A program made the translations under genes and the position numbers. This document shows, piece by piece, positions 57,632 through 64,000 of a stretch of DNA of 64,000 bases. Within the stretch, counting starts at the first letter, position 1. Every line of letters begins with the position of its first letter. Source of the DNA: AG2 sp036493735 (GTDB lineage: Bacteria; Gemmatimonadota; Gemmatimonadetes; Gemmatimonadales; Gemmatimonadaceae); NCBI GenBank assembly GCA_036493735.1, contig DASXPH010000019.1, positions 1 to 64,000 on the forward strand. The letters run 5' to 3'. The notes under the pieces are model-generated. The model saw nothing but the letters and a program-made list of their open reading frames with translations. It was not told the origin of the DNA and did not search any database.

Positions 57632-60298
57632 ATGTCGTGGCTCGATGGGCTCGCGCACCGCATGCGCATCATGCTCAACCCTCGCTCATACGAGCGCGAT
57701 CTGGAGATTGAGCTTCAGCATCATCTCGATCTCGACGCCGCGCAGCTTCGTGACGTGCACGGGGCGCGGCGCAGGTTCGGCAACCGAACCTACTACATCG
57801 AGGAGACGCGTCGTATGACGTGGCTCGGCGTGCTCGACTTGGTCGAGCAGGACGCGCGGTTCGCGTGGCGCTCGTTGAAGCGCAATCCTGGCGTCACGGC
57901 GCTGATCGTGATGACGTTCACACTCGGCATCGGGGTGAACGCAGCAACGTTTAGTTTGCTCGATCGGATTTATCTGCGGCCGCCGGTCGGCGTAAGGGCT
58001 CCGCATAGCGTGCGTCGCGTCTGGGTATCGATGCAGTTCGAAGGCGGACGTCAGTTCGTTCCCTCTCTGTCGGGACCACTCTACGCAGTCATCCGCCGTG
58101 CGTGGGGTGACTCTAACCGCGTTGCGCTGTTCACTCATCCGAATCCCGCGCAGCTCGGCGGTACCCGTCGTGGGCGAAAAGTCGAGCAAATGGTCGCCTC
58201 GTCCGGCTACTGGTCGATTCTGGGATTGACACCACAACTCGGGCGATTCTATACAGCCGAGGAGGACCGGACAGCCCCCGGGGTGCGCGTTGCCGTGTTG
58301 AGCGATCAATTCTGGCGCGCGCAGTTCGGCGGCGATTCGGACGTGATCGGGAAGTCGCTTCGGCTCGACGCTCAGCGGTACACGATTGTCGGCGTCGCGC
58401 CGGCGGGGTTCGTCGGCGACAACGATCTCGAGCCGGTTGACGTCTGGCTCCCGCTGGCGACGTACCAGCCTGAATGGATGAAAGAGCCGATCCTCGAGTC
58501 GAACAGCATGTACGTCTTCCAGGCCATCGCGCGCGCCGGACCTAACGACAATCTGGAGGTATTCGATCAGCGCGCGACGCAGGCCGTGCGGGGCTTTTAT
58601 CGAAGTCTGAAGAACGGCGGCGACACCCTTATGACCGTCACCACCGGATCGATCATCTACGCGCGTGGTCCGGGTCAGCAACAACAGGAGCATTTGATCA
58701 GCACTCGTCTCAGTGCCGTGGCGCTCATCGTGTTGATCATCGCCGCGGCGAATGTGATCAACCTCCTCCTTGCGCGCGCGACACGTCGGCGGCGCGAGAT
58801 CGCCGTCCGACTCGCACTCGGCGTCGGCCGGTGGCGTCTCGTGCGCTTGCTGACGGGCGAGACGCTGCTCCTCACCGCGATCGCCGCCGTCGCGTCGGTC
58901 CTGGCGGCATGGTGGGGCGAAACCATGTTGCGTCGCCTCTTGCTGCCTGACGTTCGCTTCACCGATTCGGCGATACATCTACGAATCATTGTTTTCACGC
59001 TTGGAATTGCCGCGGTCGTCGGGCTCATTGCGGGTATCGTTCCTGCTCTCCAGGCAAGCAATCCCAATCTCACGTCGGCGCTCAAGGAGGGCGCGCGTGA
59101 AGGCACGGTGCAGCGCTCGCGTCTTCGTACTACGCTCGTGATGACACAAGCGGCCCTTTCGGTAGTGCTCCTCGTCGGAGCGGCGCTATTCGTTCAGAGC
59201 CTGCGAAATGTGCGGGCGGTGAACATCGGCTATGATGCGCCCCGGACGGTGATCGGCAGCGTCGATTTCGACGCCGGCCAGAGCCCGCCGAGTGTCATTC
59301 AGGACGCGCATGCGGCCGAAGTCGCGCAGCGGATGGAGAATGCGCCTGGCGTCGTCGCTGTCGCGCGAGCGACGAACGTGCCGATGTACGGGTTCAGCGT
59401 CACGACGATCTGGATCGGAAGTGACTCGACCTTCCCGGTGAAGAAGAGCTATCCCGCACTCAATGTCGTCACGCGGACCTTCTTCGCCGCCACGGGACTG
59501 CGATTGATCCGCGGCAGCAATTTTCTCGAGGATCGGGGCGCCCCGCCGCAGGTCGTGATCAACGAAGCGATGGCGCAACAGATATGGTCGGGTGCGGATC
59601 CGCTCGGACAGTGCATTCGATTCGACGGCAGAATGAGTGCCTGCTATACCGTGGTCGGCATCGTCGAGACGTCGCGACGCGACAACATCATCGAAGATCC
59701 GGTGCCGCAGTATTACCTACCGATAACGAATCTCCCGAAGTCGCTCCAGGATTGGTCGCACGGCACCGTGCTGCTTGTCCGCGCCGCAGCCGATGCCGCT
59801 CCTCGCGTCGAAGCAACACTGACCCAGGCGCTCAAGGCAACCTTCCCCGGTGGGTACCCGAACGTGAAGCTCTTGAGCGACGTCATCGACCGACAGTATC
59901 GGCCATGGCGCGTCGGCGCCGCGCTCTTCACGGGCTTCGGTGTCCTCGCGCTCATCGTCGCTGTCGTCGGCATCTATGGCACGGTGAGCTACGCGGTGAG
60001 CCAACGGACGCACGAATTCGGCGTCCGCATTGCGCTCGGTGCGCGCGTTGCCGACGTGTTGCGACTCGTGTTAGGCGACGGCCTGAGGACGGTCGTTATC
60101 GGAGTCGTCATCGGCGCTGCCCTCGCCATCGCCGCGGGCCGCCTTGTCGCGACGTTGCTCTATGGTGTGGCTCCTACCAATCCCCTCGTGCTGGTTACGG
60201 TCTCCCTCACGTTGCTCGTGGTCGCCGCGGCGGCGACGCTCGTTCCTGCCTGGCGGGCCGGGCGCGTCGATCCCATGCTCGCGCTGCGCGCGGAGTAA
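57632..60298 (+). CDS. ADOP-type orphan ABC permease
   Basis: Membrane protein of 888 residues; GGGAGGAA lies six bases before ATG 57632. The N-terminal segment LEIELQHHLDLDAAQLRDVHGARRRFGNRTYYIEETRRM is a shortened ADOP-type region. The first span is VTALIVMTFTLGIGVNAATFSLLDRIYL. FtsX blocks are TRRRREIAVRLALGVGRWRLVRLLTGETLLL and RTHEFGVRIALGARVADVLRLVLGDGL, with the MacB-like folds between. No PadR gene precedes it, unlike three other ADOP genes here. Substrate and ATPase partner unknown. Confidence 0.9.
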   Translation: MSWLDGLAHRMRIMLNPRSYERDLEIELQHHLDLDAAQLRDVHGARRRFGNRTYYIEETRRMTWLGVLDLVEQDARFAWRSLKRNPGVTALIVMTFTLGIGVNAATFSLLDRIYLRPPVGVRAPHSVRRVWVSMQFEGGRQFVPSLSGPLYAVIRRAWGDSNRVALFTHPNPAQLGGTRRGRKVEQMVASSGYWSILGLTPQLGRFYTAEEDRTAPGVRVAVLSDQFWRAQFGGDSDVIGKSLRLDAQRYTIVGVAPAGFVGDNDLEPVDVWLPLATYQPEWMKEPILESNSMYVFQAIARAGPNDNLEVFDQRATQAVRGFYRSLKNGGDTLMTVTTGSIIYARGPGQQQQEHLISTRLSAVALIVLIIAAANVINLLLARATRRRREIAVRLALGVGRWRLVRLLTGETLLLTAIAAVASVLAAWWGETMLRRLLLPDVRFTDSAIHLRIIVFTLGIAAVVGLIAGIVPALQASNPNLTSALKEGAREGTVQRSRLRTTLVMTQAALSVVLLVGAALFVQSLRNVRAVNIGYDAPRTVIGSVDFDAGQSPPSVIQDAHAAEVAQRMENAPGVVAVARATNVPMYGFSVTTIWIGSDSTFPVKKSYPALNVVTRTFFAATGLRLIRGSNFLEDRGAPPQVVINEAMAQQIWSGADPLGQCIRFDGRMSACYTVVGIVETSRRDNIIEDPVPQYYLPITNLPKSLQDWSHGTVLLVRAAADAAPRVEATLTQALKATFPGGYPNVKLLSDVIDRQYRPWRVGAALFTGFGVLALIVAVVGIYGTVSYAVSQRTHEFGVRIALGARVADVLRLVLGDGLRTVVIGVVIGAALAIAAGRLVATLLYGVAPTNPLVLVTVSLTLLVVAAAATLVPAWRAGRVDPMLALRAE

Positions 60299-60301
60299 GC
60301 G

Positions 60302-60385
60302 TTGGGCGATCGCTTGAGGTTGGCGATAGTAGTCGCGGCATTGGTGATCCTCGTGGGCGCATTTGCCTATATGAGCGGCCATTGA
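60302..60385 (+). CDS. Possible membrane microprotein (27 aa)
   Basis: TTG 60302, six bases after a GGAG in the ADOP stop region, opens a frame with the hydrophobic run LAIVVAALVILVGAFAYM after a short basic start (GDRLR) and ending SGH. That is the pattern of a single-span microprotein. It is too short for gene finders. It would be translated from the ADOP transcript. Speculative because short hydrophobic frames arise by chance in GC-rich DNA. Confidence 0.3.
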   Translation: MGDRLRLAIVVAALVILVGAFAYMSGH

Positions 60386-60426
60386 GCGGGAAGGCATAAG
60401 CGACACGCCTGCCGTCAGGGTGAAAC

Positions 60427-60465
60427 TTGACGACTCCATTTCTCTGACTATAGTCAGAGAAATGG
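60427..60465 (+). promoter_or_regulatory. Sigma-70 promoter with 30-bp perfect palindromic operator
   Basis: TTGACG (60427-60432) is followed 16 bp later by TATAGT (60449-60454). A perfect palindrome with no spacer (arm CCATTTCTCTGACTA, 60436-60450, and its complement at 60451-60465) covers the spacer, the -10 box and the start codon ATG 60462. Transcription would begin about seven bases after the -10 box, at or next to the ATG, so the mRNA is probably leaderless and tightly autorepressed by the MarR domain it encodes. Confidence 0.75.
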
Positions 60466-61499
60466 ACACGAGCGCGGTGCAGCAAGTGCGGAGCTTCAAC
60501 CGAATTGTGGCCGAGCGCATTGGCGCTTTGGACGATCGGTTTTTGAAGCGGGACCGTCCAATCGGTGAGGCTCGGTTGCTCTGGGAGATCGGATCGCAGG
60601 GCGCCGACGTCCGTGAACTGCGAAGCCGCCTTGGAATTGATTCGGGCTATCTCAGTCGCGTTTTGCGCTCTCTGGAAAAGCAAAGGCTTGTCACCAATCG
60701 CGTAGTTCGGGAAGACCGCAGGTTGCGCCGGATTTTTCTCACGAGGACGGGGTTGGCAGAACGCGCCGAGCTTGAACGGCGATCCGATGAACTGGCCACG
60801 AACATTCTGGAATCGCTGTCAGATCAGCAACGCAGCGTGCTCACCGCGGCGATGAGGCAGGTCGAGCAACTGCTGCGAGCATCGATGGTGACTTTCGATA
60901 TCGAGTCCCCAGCTACTCCAGAAGCCCGGTGGTGCTTCGATCAATATTTTGCGGAGCTCAATAGCCGGTTCGATGGGGGCTTTGATCCGGGGCTGAGCGT
61001 CTCGGCCAGCCCCGACGAGCTCACGCCACCTTCGGGACTATTGGTTCTCGCGCGTCTGCAAGGCAGACCTGTTGGCTGTGGAGCCCTGAAATTTCACAAG
61101 AAGGAGCCGGCTGAGCTCAAGCGAATGTGGATTGCCGAATCGGTGCGTGGGCTCGGAGTTGGCCGACGGCTGCTCGCTGAGCTGGAACGGCACGCTCGCA
61201 CAGCAGCTGTCAAGGTCCTGCGTCTGGAGACCAACCGAGCGTTGTATGAGGCGATCCATCTCTATAAACGCTCCGGATATGTCGAGGTCGAGGCATTCAA
61301 TGCCGAACCGTACGCCCATCACTGGTTCGAAAAACAGTTGGTCGTCAGTGATGTAAGCCGAGATCAAAACGTGAAAGGAAAATCTGGTCGGGCTGTGCGT
61401 CGAATGCCAGCTGGATATACTGGCATTCTACGCATACCTAACGAGTCATCGGGCTCAGCCTGCGTCTCGGAAAGGGCTCGCGTGCAGAGAGATCCATGA
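60462..61499 (+). CDS. MarR-GNAT fusion protein
   Basis: Protein of 345 residues from ATG 60462. The MarR winged helix occupies about 1-145: FNRIVAERIGALDDRFLKRDRPIGEARLLWEIG, DVRELRSRLGIDSGYLSRVLRSLEKQRLVTNRVVREDRRLRRIFLT. A GNAT acetyltransferase domain follows (ARWCFDQYFAELNSRFDGGF, LQGRPVGCGALKFHKKEPAELKRMWIAESVRGLGVGRRLLAELERHARTAAVKVLRLETNRAL, with the acetyl-CoA loop Arg-x-x-Gly-x-Gly). Such fusions acetylate small molecules or drugs and repress their own gene. The frame is open to GTG 60420, but that start would lie upstream of the -10 box. The C-terminal 35 residues are basic and may be non-native. Confidence 0.9.
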   Translation: MDTSAVQQVRSFNRIVAERIGALDDRFLKRDRPIGEARLLWEIGSQGADVRELRSRLGIDSGYLSRVLRSLEKQRLVTNRVVREDRRLRRIFLTRTGLAERAELERRSDELATNILESLSDQQRSVLTAAMRQVEQLLRASMVTFDIESPATPEARWCFDQYFAELNSRFDGGFDPGLSVSASPDELTPPSGLLVLARLQGRPVGCGALKFHKKEPAELKRMWIAESVRGLGVGRRLLAELERHARTAAVKVLRLETNRALYEAIHLYKRSGYVEVEAFNAEPYAHHWFEKQLVVSDVSRDQNVKGKSGRAVRRMPAGYTGILRIPNESSGSACVSERARVQRDP

Positions 61500-61531
61500 C
61501 GTACTCCGATACGCTTACACGAAGTATCTCA

Positions 61532-61870
61532 TCAGAGCTCCGGTCCTCGTAGGAATGCTCGGAGGGATTGCAGCGAGTAGACCAACCCTCCCCAAAGCAC
61601 CGCGTTGATCACACTCGCAATCACAGTTACCTGTACCGTCGGCGGGTTGTTGTGCAACCCGCCATACGGCACTGCGGCGAAGATGGCGCCAAGCTCAAGC
61701 GGGATCCCTAAGATGCCGACCGGGATCAGCAGCGCGTCAGAATGCGGAAAATACGTGGACACCACCGCACCAGAGAGCGTGAGGAGAATTGTCAGTACCG
61801 CAGCTAGTAGGGCGGCGGCCTGCCAGGTGATTCGACGTAGCACGCTCACCCTCCGATTGGTAATAGCCAT
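61532..61870 (-). CDS. Small membrane protein, unknown (112 aa)
   Basis: Protein of 112 residues with three hydrophobic segments (WQAAALLAAVLTILLTLSGAVVS, LLIPVGILGIPLELGAIFAAVPYG, TVIASVINAVLWGGLVYSL). No named family. ATG 61870 lacks a clear ribosome site. Convergent with the MarR-GNAT gene. The following 61871-62196 contains no recognisable gene. Confidence 0.55.
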   Translation of the reverse strand: MAITNRRVSVLRRITWQAAALLAAVLTILLTLSGAVVSTYFPHSDALLIPVGILGIPLELGAIFAAVPYGGLHNNPPTVQVTVIASVINAVLWGGLVYSLQSLRAFLRGPEL

Positions 61871-62196
61871 CTGAGACCGGGAGTCGGCACGAGAACGAAT
61901 TGACTAAGAGCGAGCGAAGGTGACCAGTCCACGCGTGCACCCAAACGCGTCGTGCTATTTTGGCAATATAATCTTGCTAACGTTGCATTTGACGCACCCA
62001 TCTCCCGCCTTGCACATTCGTCCGCGGGAACCGCCAATCGCGTTCCCCACCGCGCCGTTACGGATTGTAGGGCTGTATGTCGACCCGCCGAAACGGGCCG
62101 TAATGTTCCCAGTCGATAAGAAAAGTCTAATCGAGGCGCTGAATCGGAAATTCGCCTTGTTTCGAATCTGGGATATTGACCGAGAGGAGCGTCTTC
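61871..62196. other. Intergenic region, nothing recognised
   Basis: AT-richer than the surroundings, with GAGAGGAGC 62184-62192 serving the permease gene. No PadR-like sequence and no operator palindrome were found before this ADOP gene. Confidence 0.35.
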
Positions 62197-64000
62197 ATGG
62201 GGACTCTACTTCACGATGTTCGCTACGGGCTGCGCATGCTGGTCAAGAAGCGGGCGTTCACGATCGTGGCTGTCCTGACGCTGGCTCTGGGTGTGGGAGC
62301 CAACACAGCGATTTTCAGCATCGTGAATGCCGTGTTGCTGCGTTCTCTGCCCTACCGCGATCCCGATCGTTTGGTACGAGTCTTCTTTAACGAACCCGGA
62401 GTCGGATTGCGGGACGTCAGGTTTTCCGAGCCCGAACTGGAAGACCTGCAGACGCGGGCGGGCGTATTCGAAGATGTGACCCCGATCTTCGAGGGTAACG
62501 AGGATGTGACTGGTGGGCGAGAGCCCGAACGTGTCGAAGGGGTCAATGGCAGTTTCAGCTATTTTTCCCTGCTGGGTGCGACCCCGCAACTTGGACGGTT
62601 GTTTGGTCCGCAGGACTTTGCGCCGGGTTTCGCTCCAGAGGCCGTGATCAGCGATGGCCTGTGGCGTCGCGCCTACGGCGCCGATCCGAACATTGTCGGC
62701 CGTATCATCCGGCTCGATAATGATCCCCTGACAATTATCGGAGTTCTGCAACCTGGATTTCGCCATCCTGGACCGACGGTTTCCGGCGACGTGGAGGTGT
62801 TTGGCGCCGGCGGATTCATTGGCGACCCTTTTCCCAAGCCACTGCGTGGTACCCGGATTCTCGTCAATGGAATCGGACGACTGAAGCCTGGCCTGACACT
62901 GGCGCAAGCTCAGGCGCGGCTCACTGCCATGGCTGCCGAATTACGCCACGCCTTTCCCGGCGACTACCCGCCGCGGGCGCAATGGACAATCGAGATTCAA
63001 CCATTGCAAGAAACGTTGGTGGGAAACGTTCGGCCCATGCTACTGGTGTTGCTCGGTGCGGTGATTCTGATCGTTTTCATCGTATCGTTGAACATTGCCA
63101 ATCTCCTCCTGGCGCGCGCTTCGGGGCGACAACAAGAGATGGCGGTGCGGCTATCGCTGGGAGCGAGTCGCGGCCGTCTGGTGCGCCAGATGGTGACCGA
63201 GTCCATGCTGCTCTCGCTCATCGGCGGCGCCGCGGGAATCGCAACCGCGGTGGGTACGTTGGGTTTCATCCTGCGCTTCGTGCCATCGAACGTTCCCCGG
63301 CTCAACGAGGTACGAATCGACTGGGTGGTGCTGGCGTTCGCGCTGCTGATTTCCATTCTCACCGGCTTGCTGTTTGGACTTGCCCCCGCGCTGCATTCGG
63401 CAAAGGTCCCCCTCTCCTCGGCCATCCGCGAAGGCGGTCGAGGGTCCGGCTACAGCGCGAAGACGGGCCGATTGCGCGATGTTCTCATCGTCGCTGAACT
63501 GGCATTTGCCGTCATACTCATGGTTGGAGCCGGCTTGCTGCTGCGTACGCTGCGGGACCTGTTGCAGGAAAATCCAGGGTTCAATCCGACTCAAGTCGTG
63601 ACGGCAAACATAGAGCTTCCGAATCCTAACGAGAGTGAAAAGGACCCGTATCGTGATGTGGGTCGCAGAGCCACTTTCGATCGTGAGTTGCTGCGGCGCC
63701 TGAAGGCAATTCCAGGAGTGGAGCTTGCCGCCATCACCTCAGCTCTACCGAGCACCAATACCAACCCCAACGCGGTCGGTGGCGTGGCGAATGAGGGCTT
63801 TGCGATCGAAGATAGACCGGACGAGTCCTTGCAGGACCTGCGCGCTGAGAGAATTCGGATCAGCCCCGATTATTTCACGGTGTTACAGGCCTCACTCCTC
63901 CGCGGCCGCTCATTCACCGAGGACGATGAAGATGGCAAACCGCTGGTGGCCATCGTCGATGAAAGCACCGCTCATAAGTATTGGCCAACCCGCGATCCGC
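62197..64000 (+). CDS. ADOP-related ABC permease, 3' end beyond the window
   Basis: Partial frame of 601 complete codons from ATG 62197, preceded by GAGGAG six bases upstream. MGTLLHDVRYGLRMLVKKRAFTIVAVLTLALGVGANTAIFSIVNAVLLRSLPYRDPDRLV goes straight into the first FtsX span, so it lacks the 60-90-residue cytoplasmic ADOP extension of the other four permeases. A first MacB-like domain and the block RQQEMAVRLSLGASRGRLVRQMVTESML follow, and the second MacB-like domain is entered (FTEDDEDGKPLVAIVDES) before the edge. No PadR gene precedes it. Its codon use seems less GC-biased than the neighbours. Confidence 0.88.
   Translation, partial: MGTLLHDVRYGLRMLVKKRAFTIVAVLTLALGVGANTAIFSIVNAVLLRSLPYRDPDRLVRVFFNEPGVGLRDVRFSEPELEDLQTRAGVFEDVTPIFEGNEDVTGGREPERVEGVNGSFSYFSLLGATPQLGRLFGPQDFAPGFAPEAVISDGLWRRAYGADPNIVGRIIRLDNDPLTIIGVLQPGFRHPGPTVSGDVEVFGAGGFIGDPFPKPLRGTRILVNGIGRLKPGLTLAQAQARLTAMAAELRHAFPGDYPPRAQWTIEIQPLQETLVGNVRPMLLVLLGAVILIVFIVSLNIANLLLARASGRQQEMAVRLSLGASRGRLVRQMVTESMLLSLIGGAAGIATAVGTLGFILRFVPSNVPRLNEVRIDWVVLAFALLISILTGLLFGLAPALHSAKVPLSSAIREGGRGSGYSAKTGRLRDVLIVAELAFAVILMVGAGLLLRTLRDLLQENPGFNPTQVVTANIELPNPNESEKDPYRDVGRRATFDRELLRRLKAIPGVELAAITSALPSTNTNPNAVGGVANEGFAIEDRPDESLQDLRAERIRISPDYFTVLQASLLRGRSFTEDDEDGKPLVAIVDESTAHKYWPTRDP

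Noticed and set aside
57686..58978. 430-codon leftward frame
   Set aside because: Antisense to an ADOP permease gene.
60420..60461. GTG 60420 as start of the MarR-GNAT gene
   Set aside because: The -35 and -10 boxes would then lie inside the gene; the leaderless ATG 60462 fits promoter spacing and MarR N-termini.
1..64000. Transposase, integrase or phage genes
   Set aside because: None of the frames shows a DDE, tyrosine or serine recombinase motif; gene fragments here are better explained by deletion and duplication.
1..64000. tRNA and rRNA genes
   Set aside because: No T-loop plus acceptor pattern or rRNA-like block was seen on either strand by eye; a dedicated scan was not possible.

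Overview
The window is GC-rich bacterial chromosome (low to mid 60s % GC by eye) with no rRNA, tRNA, CRISPR array or transposase that I could find. Several things point to Gemmatimonadota, with Acidobacteriota as the alternative: five large orphan ABC permeases of the ADOP type, three of them preceded by a PadR repressor gene; lipoproteins with Gly-Cys-Ser-Asp-Ser-Thr-Ser-Pro-like mature ends; DUF5916, DUF2231 and carboxypeptidase-regulatory-like secreted proteins; and very many two-component proteins. I cannot name a species.

Layout. 0-1.2 kb: heptamer tandem array and a short lipoprotein remnant. 1.2-6 kb: PAS histidine kinase, secreted carboxypeptidase-regulatory-like protein, sorbosone/glucose dehydrogenase-like lipoprotein. 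6-18.5 kb: accessory region of small regulatory and unknown genes (MEDS sensor, Crp/Fnr, XRE-like, degenerate receiver, three members of a small Trp-x-Val protein family), one ADOP/PadR pair, a frameshifted porin and several gene fragments. 18.6-25 kb: Kef-type antiporter with two UspA domains, exported protein, DUF2231 membrane protein, glycogen synthase. 25-30.4 kb: signalling block (PAS-LuxR, OmpR-type regulator, GAF kinase, divergent membrane kinase). 30.5-39.3 kb: DUF5916 outer-membrane protein and two tandem PadR-ADOP pairs. 39.3-43.4 kb: SRPBCC plus SnoaL-tailed sigma factor, a Trp-x-Val protein, PAS kinase. 43.5-48.5 kb: secreted proteins between heptamer arrays, zincin-like and retropepsin-like proteins, and a run of tiny unknown genes. 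48.5-50 kb: three consecutive genes with internal deletions (VOC, SDR, serine hydrolase). 50-53 kb: ECF sigma operon with a membrane partner, a Spy/CpxP-like protein and a VHEWGT protein. 53-57.4 kb: hydrolases. 57.6-64 kb: ADOP permease, a leaderless MarR-GNAT fusion gene with its operator, and a partial ADOP permease running off the right edge.

The genes largely serve environmental sensing and envelope maintenance. The most unusual signals are (1) five divergent copies of a small unknown protein family, mostly beside signalling genes; (2) a strongly over-used heptamer, CGTTAGG/CCTAACG, which even imposes the rare Leu codon TTA inside genes; (3) heptanucleotide tandem arrays; (4) a 30-bp perfect palindrome that covers the -10 box and start codon of the MarR-GNAT gene; and (5) a duplicated segment carrying two dead DUF488 genes.
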